From assembly GCA_000727475.1 (NCBI GenBank), contig KL647304.1, forward strand, positions 1,130,231 through 1,194,230: DNA of 64,000 bases, given 5' to 3'. The first letter of the stretch is position 1. Each line of letters begins with the position of its first letter. A program made the translations under genes and the position numbers. The notes under the pieces are model-generated. The model saw nothing but the letters and a program-made list of their open reading frames with translations, was not told where the DNA came from and ran no database searches. This document shows positions 21,801 to 30,185 of this stretch, piece after piece. The DNA comes from Sarcocystis neurona (lineage: Eukaryota; Apicomplexa; Conoidasida; Eucoccidiorida; Sarcocystidae).

Positions 21801-23938
21801 GGCGACGGGGTCACCCCAGTGTGTCTGTTCCGCACTTCACGGAGACACGCAGAAGTCACAGCGGCTCGTCGTTACGCCGGAGTCGTGCAGCGCATTTTCG
21901 AAGACGGGGGAGCCTACACTCATGTCTCCACACATATAACCGTGTACATACAGACAGACAGGGAGATATGGGAGGGAAAGAAAAGGAGAAAAAAAACGAA
22001 AAAAAATACTCCATATGGTCTGGTAAATACACGAAATAGACAGATGTATATGGTCACGTTTATATATATATATATATGTCTCTCGGTGAATATTCTGGCA
22101 TATACCCGAAATATATAGATACGTGTGGAACCGTATACATATATGTACATATAGGTAGATATAAGTGTATATAGATATGGGTGTGTACGTCTCGGTGTGA
22201 ATATATAGATATAAATGTATATATAGATATGGACGTGTACTTCTCTCTCTGAATACTCCGGCGTATACCCGATATACGTAGATATTTGCGGTCACTCACT
22301 TGTATACATTTGTGTATATATGAGGGTTCTGGTCTTTATGTGCAATGTATAGATATGTGTGTGGTGACGCAAATATATACATATATATATTACATATGGA
22401 ATGTGTGCACCTTATATATATGTGTACGTGTGTAGGTGGCCGTACCCGTAGCTGCGTCGTTGCTCATACAAATTTACAACGTTGTTATGTGCGCCTGTAG
22501 AGCAGACATCTTCTCGAGTACACGCCTGCTTAGATATGTATACACATATATATATACATATATATGTATGTATACATATATATACATATATATATATGTA
22601 TACGTGTATATATATATGGATGTGGCGGGTCAGCTTCAAGTCTACATCTGGAAATATATGTGCCTCTGCTGACACGTATACATATATGCATAGATACACG
22701 TATGTGTTACTTCATCATTATATATTTCTGTTCCTCTATCTATCTACATACACGCATGCAATCTATATATATATATATATATGTATCATGTGTAAGTGTA
22801 TGTACACACCTGTACGTGTTTATACCAGTATATCTACTAGGGAGAGACATACACATATACGTGTATATATATATGTGTGAGAGAGACAAACACATATACA
22901 TCTATGTATATATATGTATACACATATATGAGAGACAAACGTATATACATAGATGTATGTATATGTGTATGTATAGATGTGCACATGTAGAGCAATGTGA
23001 AGAGGACTGCGATGAATTTCGCAGGGGAGACGGGCACCGAACAATATTGCCGCTGCACGTGCTTCAACGTCTCGCCGAGAACGAGCGCCCTTCCACTGAC
23101 GACCCTGGCAGAGGAGGTAAACTTCTTCATCTGCTCACACACGAATACGCGGAAGACGAAGGAAAAACGACAGAAAAGAAAGCTACAAATCAGTCTGTCT
23201 TCTCCCGTGGATCGTCGTCTGTACGTCGCTTTGCGTATACAGCGATTATGGATGGACGTGTCTCACACTCGTCTATTTCTACGTACATATGTATGCTATA
23301 TGTGTGTGTGTGTGTCTGTGTGTGTATATGTACGTCTTTGGGCACTTCTCCTCCTCACCCTGTCTTTCGCTTCTTCTCTCTTTGTCTGTGTCTCCTCTGT
23401 CCTTGCTGTCTCTCTCTATATATATAGTATATATCTGTATAAGTATGTGTATCTCTCCCTACATATGTTTTGCTCTTACTCTGTGTGTCTCACACTCTTT
23501 GTCATTCTCTATATGCGTGTCCTTCCTGTTTCTCTCTGTATTCCCATAAACGTATATCCATTTGTACGTGTCTCTTCACGTATATGTCTCTGTCGCTATG
23601 TCCTTTTCTGCAGATCTGTTTTTCCTCTATCTCTCTCTGTCTTTCTCCTTCTGTAGGTGTGTGCCTACCCAGTTCTACCGCATGCACATACGTATACATA
23701 TATTATGTGTGTGAAATTCTTAGGTACGACGCACCAGTGCACCTCTCTCCGTCGGCAGTAATACATCTAGATATGTGTCGTAGGCATGATTGGAGTACAT
23801 TATTGAGGACGACGGGTCCTGGGGAGAGAGCAGGAGAAGAGAGACTCCTCAGCCGACAAAAAGTGCGTTCCTCTTGTGCTTTTTGCTGCAGGTGCTGCGC
23901 CTTCGTGTCTCGCGGCTGCTGCGGAGCTGGAGTGGTAG
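2931..23938 (+). CDS. HCF101: HCF101-type Mrp/NBP35-family Fe-S carrier ATPase (DUF59 - P-loop ATPase - DUF971), nine exons
   Basis: Proposed exons are 2931-3560, 6673-7677, 9699-9886, 11787-13317 (3' end uncertain), 17492-17585, 19471-19567, 21032-21109, 23025-23116 and 23892-23938. Phases agree throughout and the model gives 1253 aa. Residues about 137-215 form a DUF59/MIP18-like domain with the TTPACP motif. The ATPase has Walker A CKGGVGKST (250-258), LDADLYGPS (about 277-285), DFPPGTGD (577-584) and a CDNC pair (C638, C641). Residues 1119-1150 resemble the HCF101 segment after the ATPase. DUF971 follows, with CQCDFC (1166-1171) and WGDGH (1208-1212). This family carries Fe-S clusters to target proteins. 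Plant HCF101 is plastidial, whereas the Toxoplasma protein is reported to act in the cytosolic pathway; location cannot be read here. Low-complexity inserts sit inside the ATPase at about 300-525 and 645-1118. The start has good context (AAAAGATGG). Exon 2 could hide a small intron near 7058. Confidence 0.9.
4180..5245. repeat. TA/TATG-rich microsatellite block in HCF101 intron 1
   Basis: Repeated (TA)n and (TATG)n runs are interrupted by CTCTCTCT segments and short unique sequence, for example at 4920-4945, 5080-5100, 5150-5167 and 5221-5240. It is an imperfect compound microsatellite rather than one tandem array. Confidence 0.8.
5350..5802. promoter_or_regulatory. Dense cluster of GCATGC palindromes
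   Basis: I count about eleven GCATGC hexamers in about 450 bases (for example near 5351, 5389, 5398, 5404, 5418, 5424, 5472, 5614, 5686, 5715 and 5797). Many are TGCATGC or TGCATGCG, and several sit in a degenerate repeat around 5600-5800. TGCATGC is an established ApiAP2-bound element in Plasmodium and is enriched in Toxoplasma promoters. A role as an intronic enhancer or internal promoter is inference. Confidence 0.45.
6060..6672 (+). repeat. Giant pyrimidine tract before the exon 2 acceptor, with a 30-bp minisatellite
   Basis: The + strand is overwhelmingly C and T for about 600 bases. From about 6238 to 6340 a 30-base unit starting CCTGTCTCTCC repeats a little over three times with one or two changes. 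The tract ends at the CAG acceptor of exon 2, so it is likely an exaggerated polypyrimidine tract. Confidence 0.8.
8048..8790. repeat. TA and GAGA microsatellites in HCF101 intron 2
   Basis: The block alternates (TA)n, ATACATATA and GAGAGAGACAGA stretches. Frames crossing it translate to Y/I/L/S-rich strings only. Confidence 0.8.
9015..9690. repeat. CTG/CAG trinucleotide-rich block in HCF101 intron 2
   Basis: Imperfect CTG repeats dominate the + strand (CAG on the - strand), with very high GC. The + strand reads as leucine and cysteine runs. The - strand reads as Q/A/E/R-rich frames (8794-9255 and 9149-9754) that look like the homopolymer-rich protein usual for coccidia, but they have no domain. 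I treat it as intronic repeat; an antisense gene cannot be excluded. Confidence 0.5.
9887..11786 (+). other. HCF101 intron 3, filled with microsatellite
   Basis: The donor is CTCAG|GTATTG and the acceptor is GCTGCTGCAG; together they form a split serine codon. Nearly all of 10095-10960 is ATAC/ATATAC/TACG repeat. The rest, to 11786, is mixed TA-rich and unique sequence without a supported gene. Confidence 0.8.
10095..10960. repeat. Long ACAT/ATAC compound microsatellite
   Basis: About 870 bases of near-continuous ACATATAC and ACATACGT variants. Both strands translate into Y/I/H/T/M/C strings, which explains the many overlapping open frames here. Confidence 0.85.
13942..14314. other. Assembly gap (run of N)
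   Basis: 373 undetermined bases. The two edges are nearly the same sequence (13874-13941 and 14315-14382), each going from AGAGAAG through a TA run to GCGGAGAGACA. The gap therefore sits in a repeat and its stated size is unreliable. Confidence 0.99.
14569..14779. repeat. Two-copy tandem duplication, period about 105 bp
   Basis: GTTTGTATCTGT followed by CGGGCTGCTGCTCCGC, a TA-rich stretch and CCTCTGTTGGTGTGTAT occurs at 14569 and again at 14674. Only the TA/TG run lengths differ appreciably. Confidence 0.85.
15470..16400. repeat. G-rich, purine-rich diverged repeat field
   Basis: The + strand carries many G4-G9 runs (for example 15651-15667, 15955-15981, 16031-16048, 16178-16189). A 63-bp unit containing GGTCACCAACTTGTATATAT and TTTGGAAGAGTATAGA occurs at 16127 and 16190. 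Decayed versions (GGTCACC after a GGGAG run) lie upstream near 15747 and 15980. Frames crossing it are G/R/E-rich with no domain. Confidence 0.7.
16505..16915. repeat. TATG/TGTA microsatellite array
   Basis: About 400 bases of TATGTATG and TATATGTA units, with one strand always T/G-rich. All six frames are open through much of it for this reason. Confidence 0.9.
17586..19470 (+). other. HCF101 intron 5
   Basis: The donor CGGG|GTGACG leaves phase 1, which the AG opening of the next exon completes. The first 200 bases are pyrimidine-rich, followed by TATG/CATA microsatellite. The acceptor is TTTCGCAG. Confidence 0.7.
19568..21031 (+). other. HCF101 intron 6
   Basis: The donor is GACAG|GTAACC and the acceptor GCTGCACAG. 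It contains the 240-bp-spaced direct repeat (19839-20148) and a pyrimidine-rich stretch (20840-21030) before the acceptor. Confidence 0.75.
19839..20148. repeat. Partial direct repeat with 240-bp spacing
   Basis: GGATAATCA, then CACTTGTATCGTAACATA or a close variant, then ACATATACGTG occurs at about 19839 and 20079. The offset is 240 bases, with mismatches between the copies. Confidence 0.6.
21110..23024 (+). other. HCF101 intron 7
   Basis: The donor is CTCTG|GTAAAC. The acceptor AATTTCGCAG is weaker but is fixed by phase and by the WGDGH motif formed across the junction. Contents are unique sequence, the 12-bp minisatellite (21698-21785) and TA microsatellites (22020-22990). Confidence 0.75.
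21698..21785. repeat. 12-bp purine minisatellite
   Basis: About seven copies of GGGAGGGAGACG or GGGAGGGAGACA in tandem, ending in a G10 run. The + strand is all purine apart from one C per unit. Confidence 0.9.
23117..23891 (+). other. HCF101 intron 8
   Basis: The donor is GAGGAG|GTAAAC and the acceptor TTTTTGCTGCAG. The middle is TCTC/TATG-rich. Reading through the donor would add an open tail to 23427. Splicing to 23892 gives a short tail and a TAG at 23936, which I prefer because both sites are good and phases match. Confidence 0.6.
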
Positions 23939-26331
23939 AGAGACGCCCGCTCGGCCGGCCCATGTGCAAATCAATATATACGTATGTGCGGACCTATCCC
24001 AACGTAGACATGCTGTTTTTTCTCTTCTCTCTCTCTGTCCACATACGTGTGGCAGCATCTGTCTATATTGGATTTCTTCGTTTGTCTCTCTCCTTTTTTG
24101 TCGACACGCCGTATATGTACGAGTGTCCAGGCGTTCACGTAGACGCGTACCAGATGGGGAAACTGCGTCCCGCATGTTGGTTGTGGATATGTGTTACACA
24201 CGTTTGGAGAGAGAAAAAGAGAAGAGAAGACTGCTCAACGAAGTTTGGCGGGGAAGGACGCCGTCCGGGGAGAACTGCATTGTTTCCGTTTTCTCCGGTG
24301 GACGACGACGGCGACGTGTTTCTCCCTTTCTGGCCGACAAGTAGATGAACGTATCGATAAGTTCGTATTAACTCTTTCTGCGAAAGGTGTATGTGTGTGT
24401 ATATGTAAATAGCTCCGTCGTCAAACTGAGGCCGAGCAACAAGGAAAGGGAGGGGAGGCGAGGAAGGGGACAAAGAGACAGATAGGCGTGCGTGGATGCT
24501 CGCGCTCGTGCGGACGCCGGCTGCGGACTGTTTTCAGCGTGTCCTCATGTAGGTGTAGGTGACGAACTACGTGGTGTATACACATATGGATGCGTCCCTC
24601 TTTTGTATATAATAACGTAACTTCCATACATGTATGTGGAGTACAAGGAGTTACAGATACAGAAAGAATATATGAAAATTGTAGAAGATATGTATATCTG
24701 TAAATCCTTGTACTCGACATATATATGTATATATGTGGAAGTTACGTTATTATATACAGAAGAGGGACGCAGGTAGGGATACGTGCGTGCCCGCGCGGAT
24801 TCGTCCTGTGTCCCCCACACACTTGATAGCAGGTGCAGAATTTTCTGCTCCCGTGTCCGTATCGGAGACGCATAGCGATGTGCTAGACTTCTTAAGAAGT
24901 CGAAAATAACATTTCTGCGTCGACAAGTAGTCAAGTGCATTCACACCCACTACATCTGTAGAAGAGCTGCTTGCGTCGACATCTATGTACACATACCGGT
25001 GGACAGCGAAAGAGAGAGACAGCGAAAAGACACAGACACAGACACAGATAGTGACATATATATATATATAGAGAGAGAGAGAGACACACACACACACACA
25101 CAGACACAGAGACAGATATAGATATATATATATATATATATATATGTGCGTATGGGTTTCTTCCTCTCTCTCTATATATATGTATATATATTTATGTATA
25201 CGGATGTTACCGTTCATTGTGAAGAACGTGCGTCGGTCATGTGTGAACCCGGGTGAATGGCTTTTCTGATTTACGAAGAGGGAAATTTGTTTGTTTAAAG
25301 GAAGAAGAAGAAACGGATGGAGTGAATTTCTCCTGTGACGTTTCGTCCTCTTTACGTTCAAAGAAACACTCGTTTACTCTCTCGTTAGCAGACTCTGCTT
25401 CGAGAAGAAGAGACGGGGGAGAGGAAGAAGTAATGAAAAAGAGCGAAGAAGTCAAGCAGAGAGAAGGCGGCAAAGAGGCGCCGCTGCTGCTGCAGCCACG
25501 CGCGCGCATGTTCAGCACTGCACGGGTTCTGCTGCCGCAGCGGCTGCTCTCGAGGGAGGGACCTGTGCCCCAGCAGGCAGGCAGTCCTAGAAGTTTTCTT
25601 TTCCACGTCTGCTGCAGCTGCCGTACATTAATAAGACGTGTGCGCGAGTCCCGAAGTGTTTGCACTTCCGCAGCACAGCGGTGACTCAACAAAGAAGTGT
25701 AAAGGCGTAGCTGAAGTGCGACCCGATACACAACGCTACTCAGGCAGACGCATTTATATATATATATATATGTGTCTGTATACACATGTACACATATATA
25801 TGGGAACGTGCAGGGAGATGCGCGATGGGTGAATCTACGTTTTGAAAGGTCAGAGGCAGGAAGGAAGCCACGTGCGGTCGTGCCGCGACTGCCTCTCAGC
25901 GCGGACAGATCTCCGTAGGGGACGGAGATTTCTATTCTGCGGAGAAATCTACGCGTGTGTGACAGAAAGAAGAGGACGCAGACGTGTGTGTTTATCTGCC
26001 TGTGTGGTAACAACGGCAATGCGAAGACGTGTGTGTAGTTATACATGCAGGTAAATGTAGCAGTGTTTGGATATGTGTGTATATGTGTGTGTGTTTGTTA
26101 TATGGACGTGCTTTATTGCGACTATCTGACGGCAAGCGTACATCTACATGTATGTGAAGTAGTGTGTGGAGTTAGACTTAGAATGAGGAAAGCGTTTTTT
26201 CCGTGGGGCCTTGAAGACGGACACGCCAACACGCGTCTCTCCGTACACGTACATACATCCCACACACACACAGACATGCACGCAGGTGTATTCGAGAACT
26301 GATAACAATTTTCAGCTCGAACGCCTTCTCT
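23939..26331. other. Intergenic region between convergent HCF101 and PPCS genes
   Basis: This should hold the 3' UTRs and polyadenylation sites of both genes. It contains the hairpin at 24591-24771 and GAGA/CACA/TA microsatellite at 25020-25200. Frames open on both strands at 25250-25700 overlap each other and have no recognisable domain, so I do not call a gene. Confidence 0.6.
24591..24771. repeat. Long inverted repeat (hairpin), arms of 36 bp or more
   Basis: The 36 bases at 24591-24626 match the reverse complement of 24736-24771 at 35 of 36 positions. After a diverged TA-rich part, pairing resumes with GAGTACAAGG on the left arm and its complement on the right. The centre is about 30 unpaired bases. 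The form suits a MITE-like relic or a structured RNA; there is no transposase and no clear target duplication. Confidence 0.75.
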
Positions 26332-29300
26332 TCATGTCTTCCCCCGCCAACGGCTGCTGCTGCCTCGCCCCGCTGTACGCAGAGCATCCACATACGACAC
26401 GAGCTGCATTTCGATCTGTCCCCACTCCTTCTCCAGCGCGCGCAGCCGGTGCTGCTGCTCCTGCGTCAGGTGCTGTTGCTGCTGTTGCACTGCTGTTGCC
26501 TTCACATCATCCGCAGCAGCTTCTTCAGACGCTGTTGCTCTTTTCTCTTCTCTTCCTCTGCCTACTGCTGCTGCTCCTTCTTCTTCGTGACGTCGAATCG
26601 CTGCTGCTGCAGCCGCGCTGCTGGTACGCGCATTTCGCGCATGCAAGTGAATCGGTGGGGAAGTGCGGGTAAAAAGAGTGACGGCGCAGTGACGCGTGTG
26701 CAGGAGATTGCCTACCACCACGTCGCTGTCGTACTGCAGCAGCGACTTTGTTGCCTTCTTTTCTAAAACGGCGGCGTCCGTCTCCAATTTAAAAGAAACT
26801 AAGTAACAGCGCGGATTCAATTTTTTCGCCAGTCCCAGCATCTTCGGCACGCTGTACAGCTGCAACAGCAATGCAGGCGTAGCCACGGCTGATGGCCCAC
26901 CTTCCACGCACTTACTAGACACGACTCTCTCTTTTTGTTCTATTCCTCGTGTTTCTGCTGTCTCAAGCGCTGCATCTGCTTCTGCTGCTGCCGCTTTTGT
27001 GTCAGCATCTGCTGCGGCTGTTGCACCTCTTCCTTCTGCTGCTGCGTCCCTTTCTGCTGTTGCTGCTGCACGCCGTCGTCTTCTTGCCTCTGGAGCTACG
27101 CATCCGCTCTCGCGCTTCCCCTCCGCCGGAGCAGCTAGAGAAGCAGACTGCAATTCTAAATGGCCTCCCCCGCTTCTCGTCGAGGCGGTCAAACACAGAC
27201 TCCCACTTTTCGCAGCAGCAGCTGCAGAATTCACACTGGGGAGGCGACCGCGTGCAGCCGCAGCAGCAGCACGAGCAGCCGAGGGGAACGATGCGCTGCT
27301 GCTGGAGGGCTTGCTGTCAGTAGATTGGCTCCTGCAGGGGGGCCGTTTGCGGTTGATACGCGTTGTGGTGCTAGCGTGAGCAGCAGCTGCACCAGCAGCA
27401 GCACGAGGAAGAGAGAGCGTGGCCGTCTGTTCTTCAGCGGCCCTGCTATCGAGCTTGTGCTCCGACATGTATTTAGACGGGATGTAGAAATCTGCTACTG
27501 CCGCGCATGCAAAAACTACAAATCTTTCTCTCAGTGGACTACAGAGACGCAGCAGCTCTCTCCACATGAACAAATACTCGACTACCGTGTTGAACGACAG
27601 CAGTAACAGTCTCCTCTTCTGTTGCTGGTACACCTCCCACGCATGTACTGCTGCTCCATCAGCAGAAGCAACACACAGGCGCAGCACTCTTGTCCTTCTC
27701 TCCACCGTCATTCGTTCATCTTTTTTCTCTTCTTTCTTCTCCACCCCTTCTCCCCTCTTCTCTTGCTTCCCCTCCAGATCTTCTCTGCGTGCTTCTTTAG
27801 CTGTCCTGCTTGCTCTCCTCCTGCTACAGACTCTTCTGCTGCTTGCTGTTCTGCTGTTGTCTCCTGTTGCGTTGCTGCTTCCTTCATCTCGGCTGCTGCT
27901 GTCGGCCTGTACTGGGCTGCTGCCCCGTAGTTTTTTGAGGCTGCCCGCTTCCATGTTGAGTCTGCCCCCGTCGCTTTCACTTTGGGCTGCTGTGCTTCTA
28001 CTCTCTGCTGCTTTCTTTCTCGTTGCTGCAGTGCTCCTCCAGGGTTGTATGCTGCCGCCTGTGGTTGTTCGCCTTTCGTCTACATTCGTTACCCCATCTT
28101 CACGTACTGTTCGGTTTTTGTACGTCCCGCGCCGCCGTTCTTCTGGTCTGCAGGTGGTGTGTCCTTCCCTCTTTAGCAGCAAGGCAGCGAGTGCAGCAGC
28201 ACCACGTCCTTCTCTGTCTGTTTCTCCGCTGCTGTTGCTGCCGCTCCTTCGCCGTGCTTGCCTTCGGCTATGTGCTCCTCTTCTCCTCTGCTCCTGCCAC
28301 ACGACTGCATCGCTGCTGCTTCCGGTCTCGCCGCTTCCGCTGCTCTCCAGCTGCTGCCGCTTCTGCTTCTTCTGTGTCTGTTGCTGTTCCTGCCCTCGCT
28401 GCTGTTCTTGTCGCTGCTGTTGTTCACGCTGTTGTTGCTGCTGATGGCGCTGCGGTGTACCGAGATCTTCCGCAAAAGGCAACAGCTCTAGACGGTCGAG
28501 AGCGGCAGTGGTTTGCTGCTGTGGCATAATGTGTCTCAGGAACGGCTGCGCAGCAGCAGCACTTGAAAGAAAGATAACGGCGTAGCCTTGCAGCAGCAGC
28601 TGCTCGCAGAGCGCTGCTCCACGCTGCCCGGTGCTGAAGTTTGAGATCGACCGCACTGCATTTTTCTTTAGAAAAGAATAAAATCAGAGAACACAGCAGC
28701 ATCAGAACAAGGAACGGGATGAATGTGCGTTGTGAAGCAACTAGCCTCAAAGAAAAGTAGCACAGAAGGAATAGGAGATGTGGAAAAGAAAGAAGAGCCA
28801 TGGCAGGTGCCTGAAAATTTCACGACTGTCAACGGGTAGTAGATAGATATGTATCGATGGAGAGATATGAATCTTGTTAAACTGCTGTCGATCCACACAT
28901 ACACTTATGCACTTGTACGTGTATTTATATGAATGTACAACGTGTTGCCGAAGGACACTGCTAGATACAACACCTGGTGTAGACGTAGCTTGCGTAGGTA
29001 GACACGCAGAAAGATACGAATTTGAACAGACAGAAGCGGGTGGACACACGCACAGAAAAAGAGATAGAGGCGGCAGATTCCACTGGCGGGAGACGTGAAC
29101 GTAGAAGGCTGAAGGCAGTGGGAATTCTTTGCTTGGTCGAGGAAGGTAGACACATGGAATCCGGCAGCTATTTAAACGCGTGTCGACCGGTACAGCTGGG
29201 GTAAAAGGAATTGACAAAATAAAAAGACAGAGATAGAAGGACACACAGACAGATATGTGCAAGCATTCGCATAGCTGCACTTCCTGCAGATGAACGAACG

Positions 29301-30185
29301 CACGCTCGCAAGTTTGCAGATACAGGTGCATAGATCCTGAAGTATTGTACAGATATGAGAAGTTACCTCTAGAGGAACAGCGGTACCGCCAGATGTAATA
29401 AGGGCAACGGGTGGCTTGGCATTTTCATCTTCCCGGTCTTGCGTAGTCGCATGTCTTTCTTCGTCTTCTCTTGCTCTCCTTTTACGCTCTTTTTCCTCCC
29501 CACTTTCCTGCTCTACGCTATGCTTTCTCTTCTTCCGTTCTACTCTTCCTCTACCAGTCAAACCTCTCTCTTTTTGCTGTCCCTTTGCAAGTCCCTTTCT
29601 CCTGCGTGTAGTACCGTCACCAGCCTTTCTCGCTGCCTCCGGAATCACTGCAGCAAAATCTTCTTTTCTTCCCGCCTCTTGTGCCACTTGCTCTTTCTCT
29701 CTCCAAATCTCCCCTCCCCGCCTCACACTCTGTCGCCGCTGCCCACGCATCTTCGCACTGAGAAGAAGTTCTCCTCCTCTTCCTCCTCCTCTCTTTCGAG
29801 CAGCAGCAGCAGCACTGATGGCAGCGGAGGCAGCAGCAGGGACACCAGAAGCAGCAGCAGCTGCAGAAGAAGCAGCCTCTGTAACAGGCACAGGAGACGC
29901 AGCAGCGGCAGCAGTACCAAAGGCAGGAGTAGCATCAACAGGAGCATACATAGCAGGAGAAGCGGCCGCGGAAGGAGCAGGAACATCGGAGGAAGCGAAG
30001 ACAGCAGACGCAGGGGGTGCAGAAGCAGCAGGAGAGTTGGGTTCAAGGAACGGCCGAAGAAACGCAGCAGCGCGCATGCACATTGGACGCAGCGAGTGTG
30101 GAGGGTCTTCCTCAGCAAAGAACGCAGCTATAGCAGCGTCTTCGTCACTGCATAGTGCTGCTCCTGCAGCACGGGGAAATGTCAT
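26332..30185 (-). CDS. PPCS: Phosphopantothenoylcysteine synthetase, two exons
   Basis: Exons are 30185-29367 and 28665-26332 on the - strand, joined in phase 0 (donor GAG|GTAACT, acceptor TTCTAAAG), giving 1050 aa. The enzyme joins 4'-phosphopantothenate to cysteine in coenzyme A synthesis. The animal PPCS signature is clear: SGGTAVPLE (265-273), then across the splice VRSISNFSTGQRG (277-289). FACAAVADFYIPSKYMSEHK follows (ending about 677), then VPKMLGLAKKL, VSFKLETD (896-903) and DVVVGNLLHTR. The spacing between SGGT and NFSTG matches the human enzyme. The start MTFPRAAG resembles the human N terminus and is preferred over in-frame Met codons upstream. Human PPCS is about 310 aa. The extra length is low-complexity S/A/R/E/Q-rich sequence before SGGT, after the N-terminal motif and before VPKM. 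No decarboxylase domain is fused. Confidence 0.95.
28666..29366 (-). other. PPCS intron
   Basis: About 700 bases of unique sequence with some TA- and GAGA-rich parts and a pyrimidine-rich stretch ahead of the acceptor on the - strand. The TGCAG eight bases inside exon 2 would break the frame, so the upstream TAAAG acceptor is the better choice. Confidence 0.85.
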
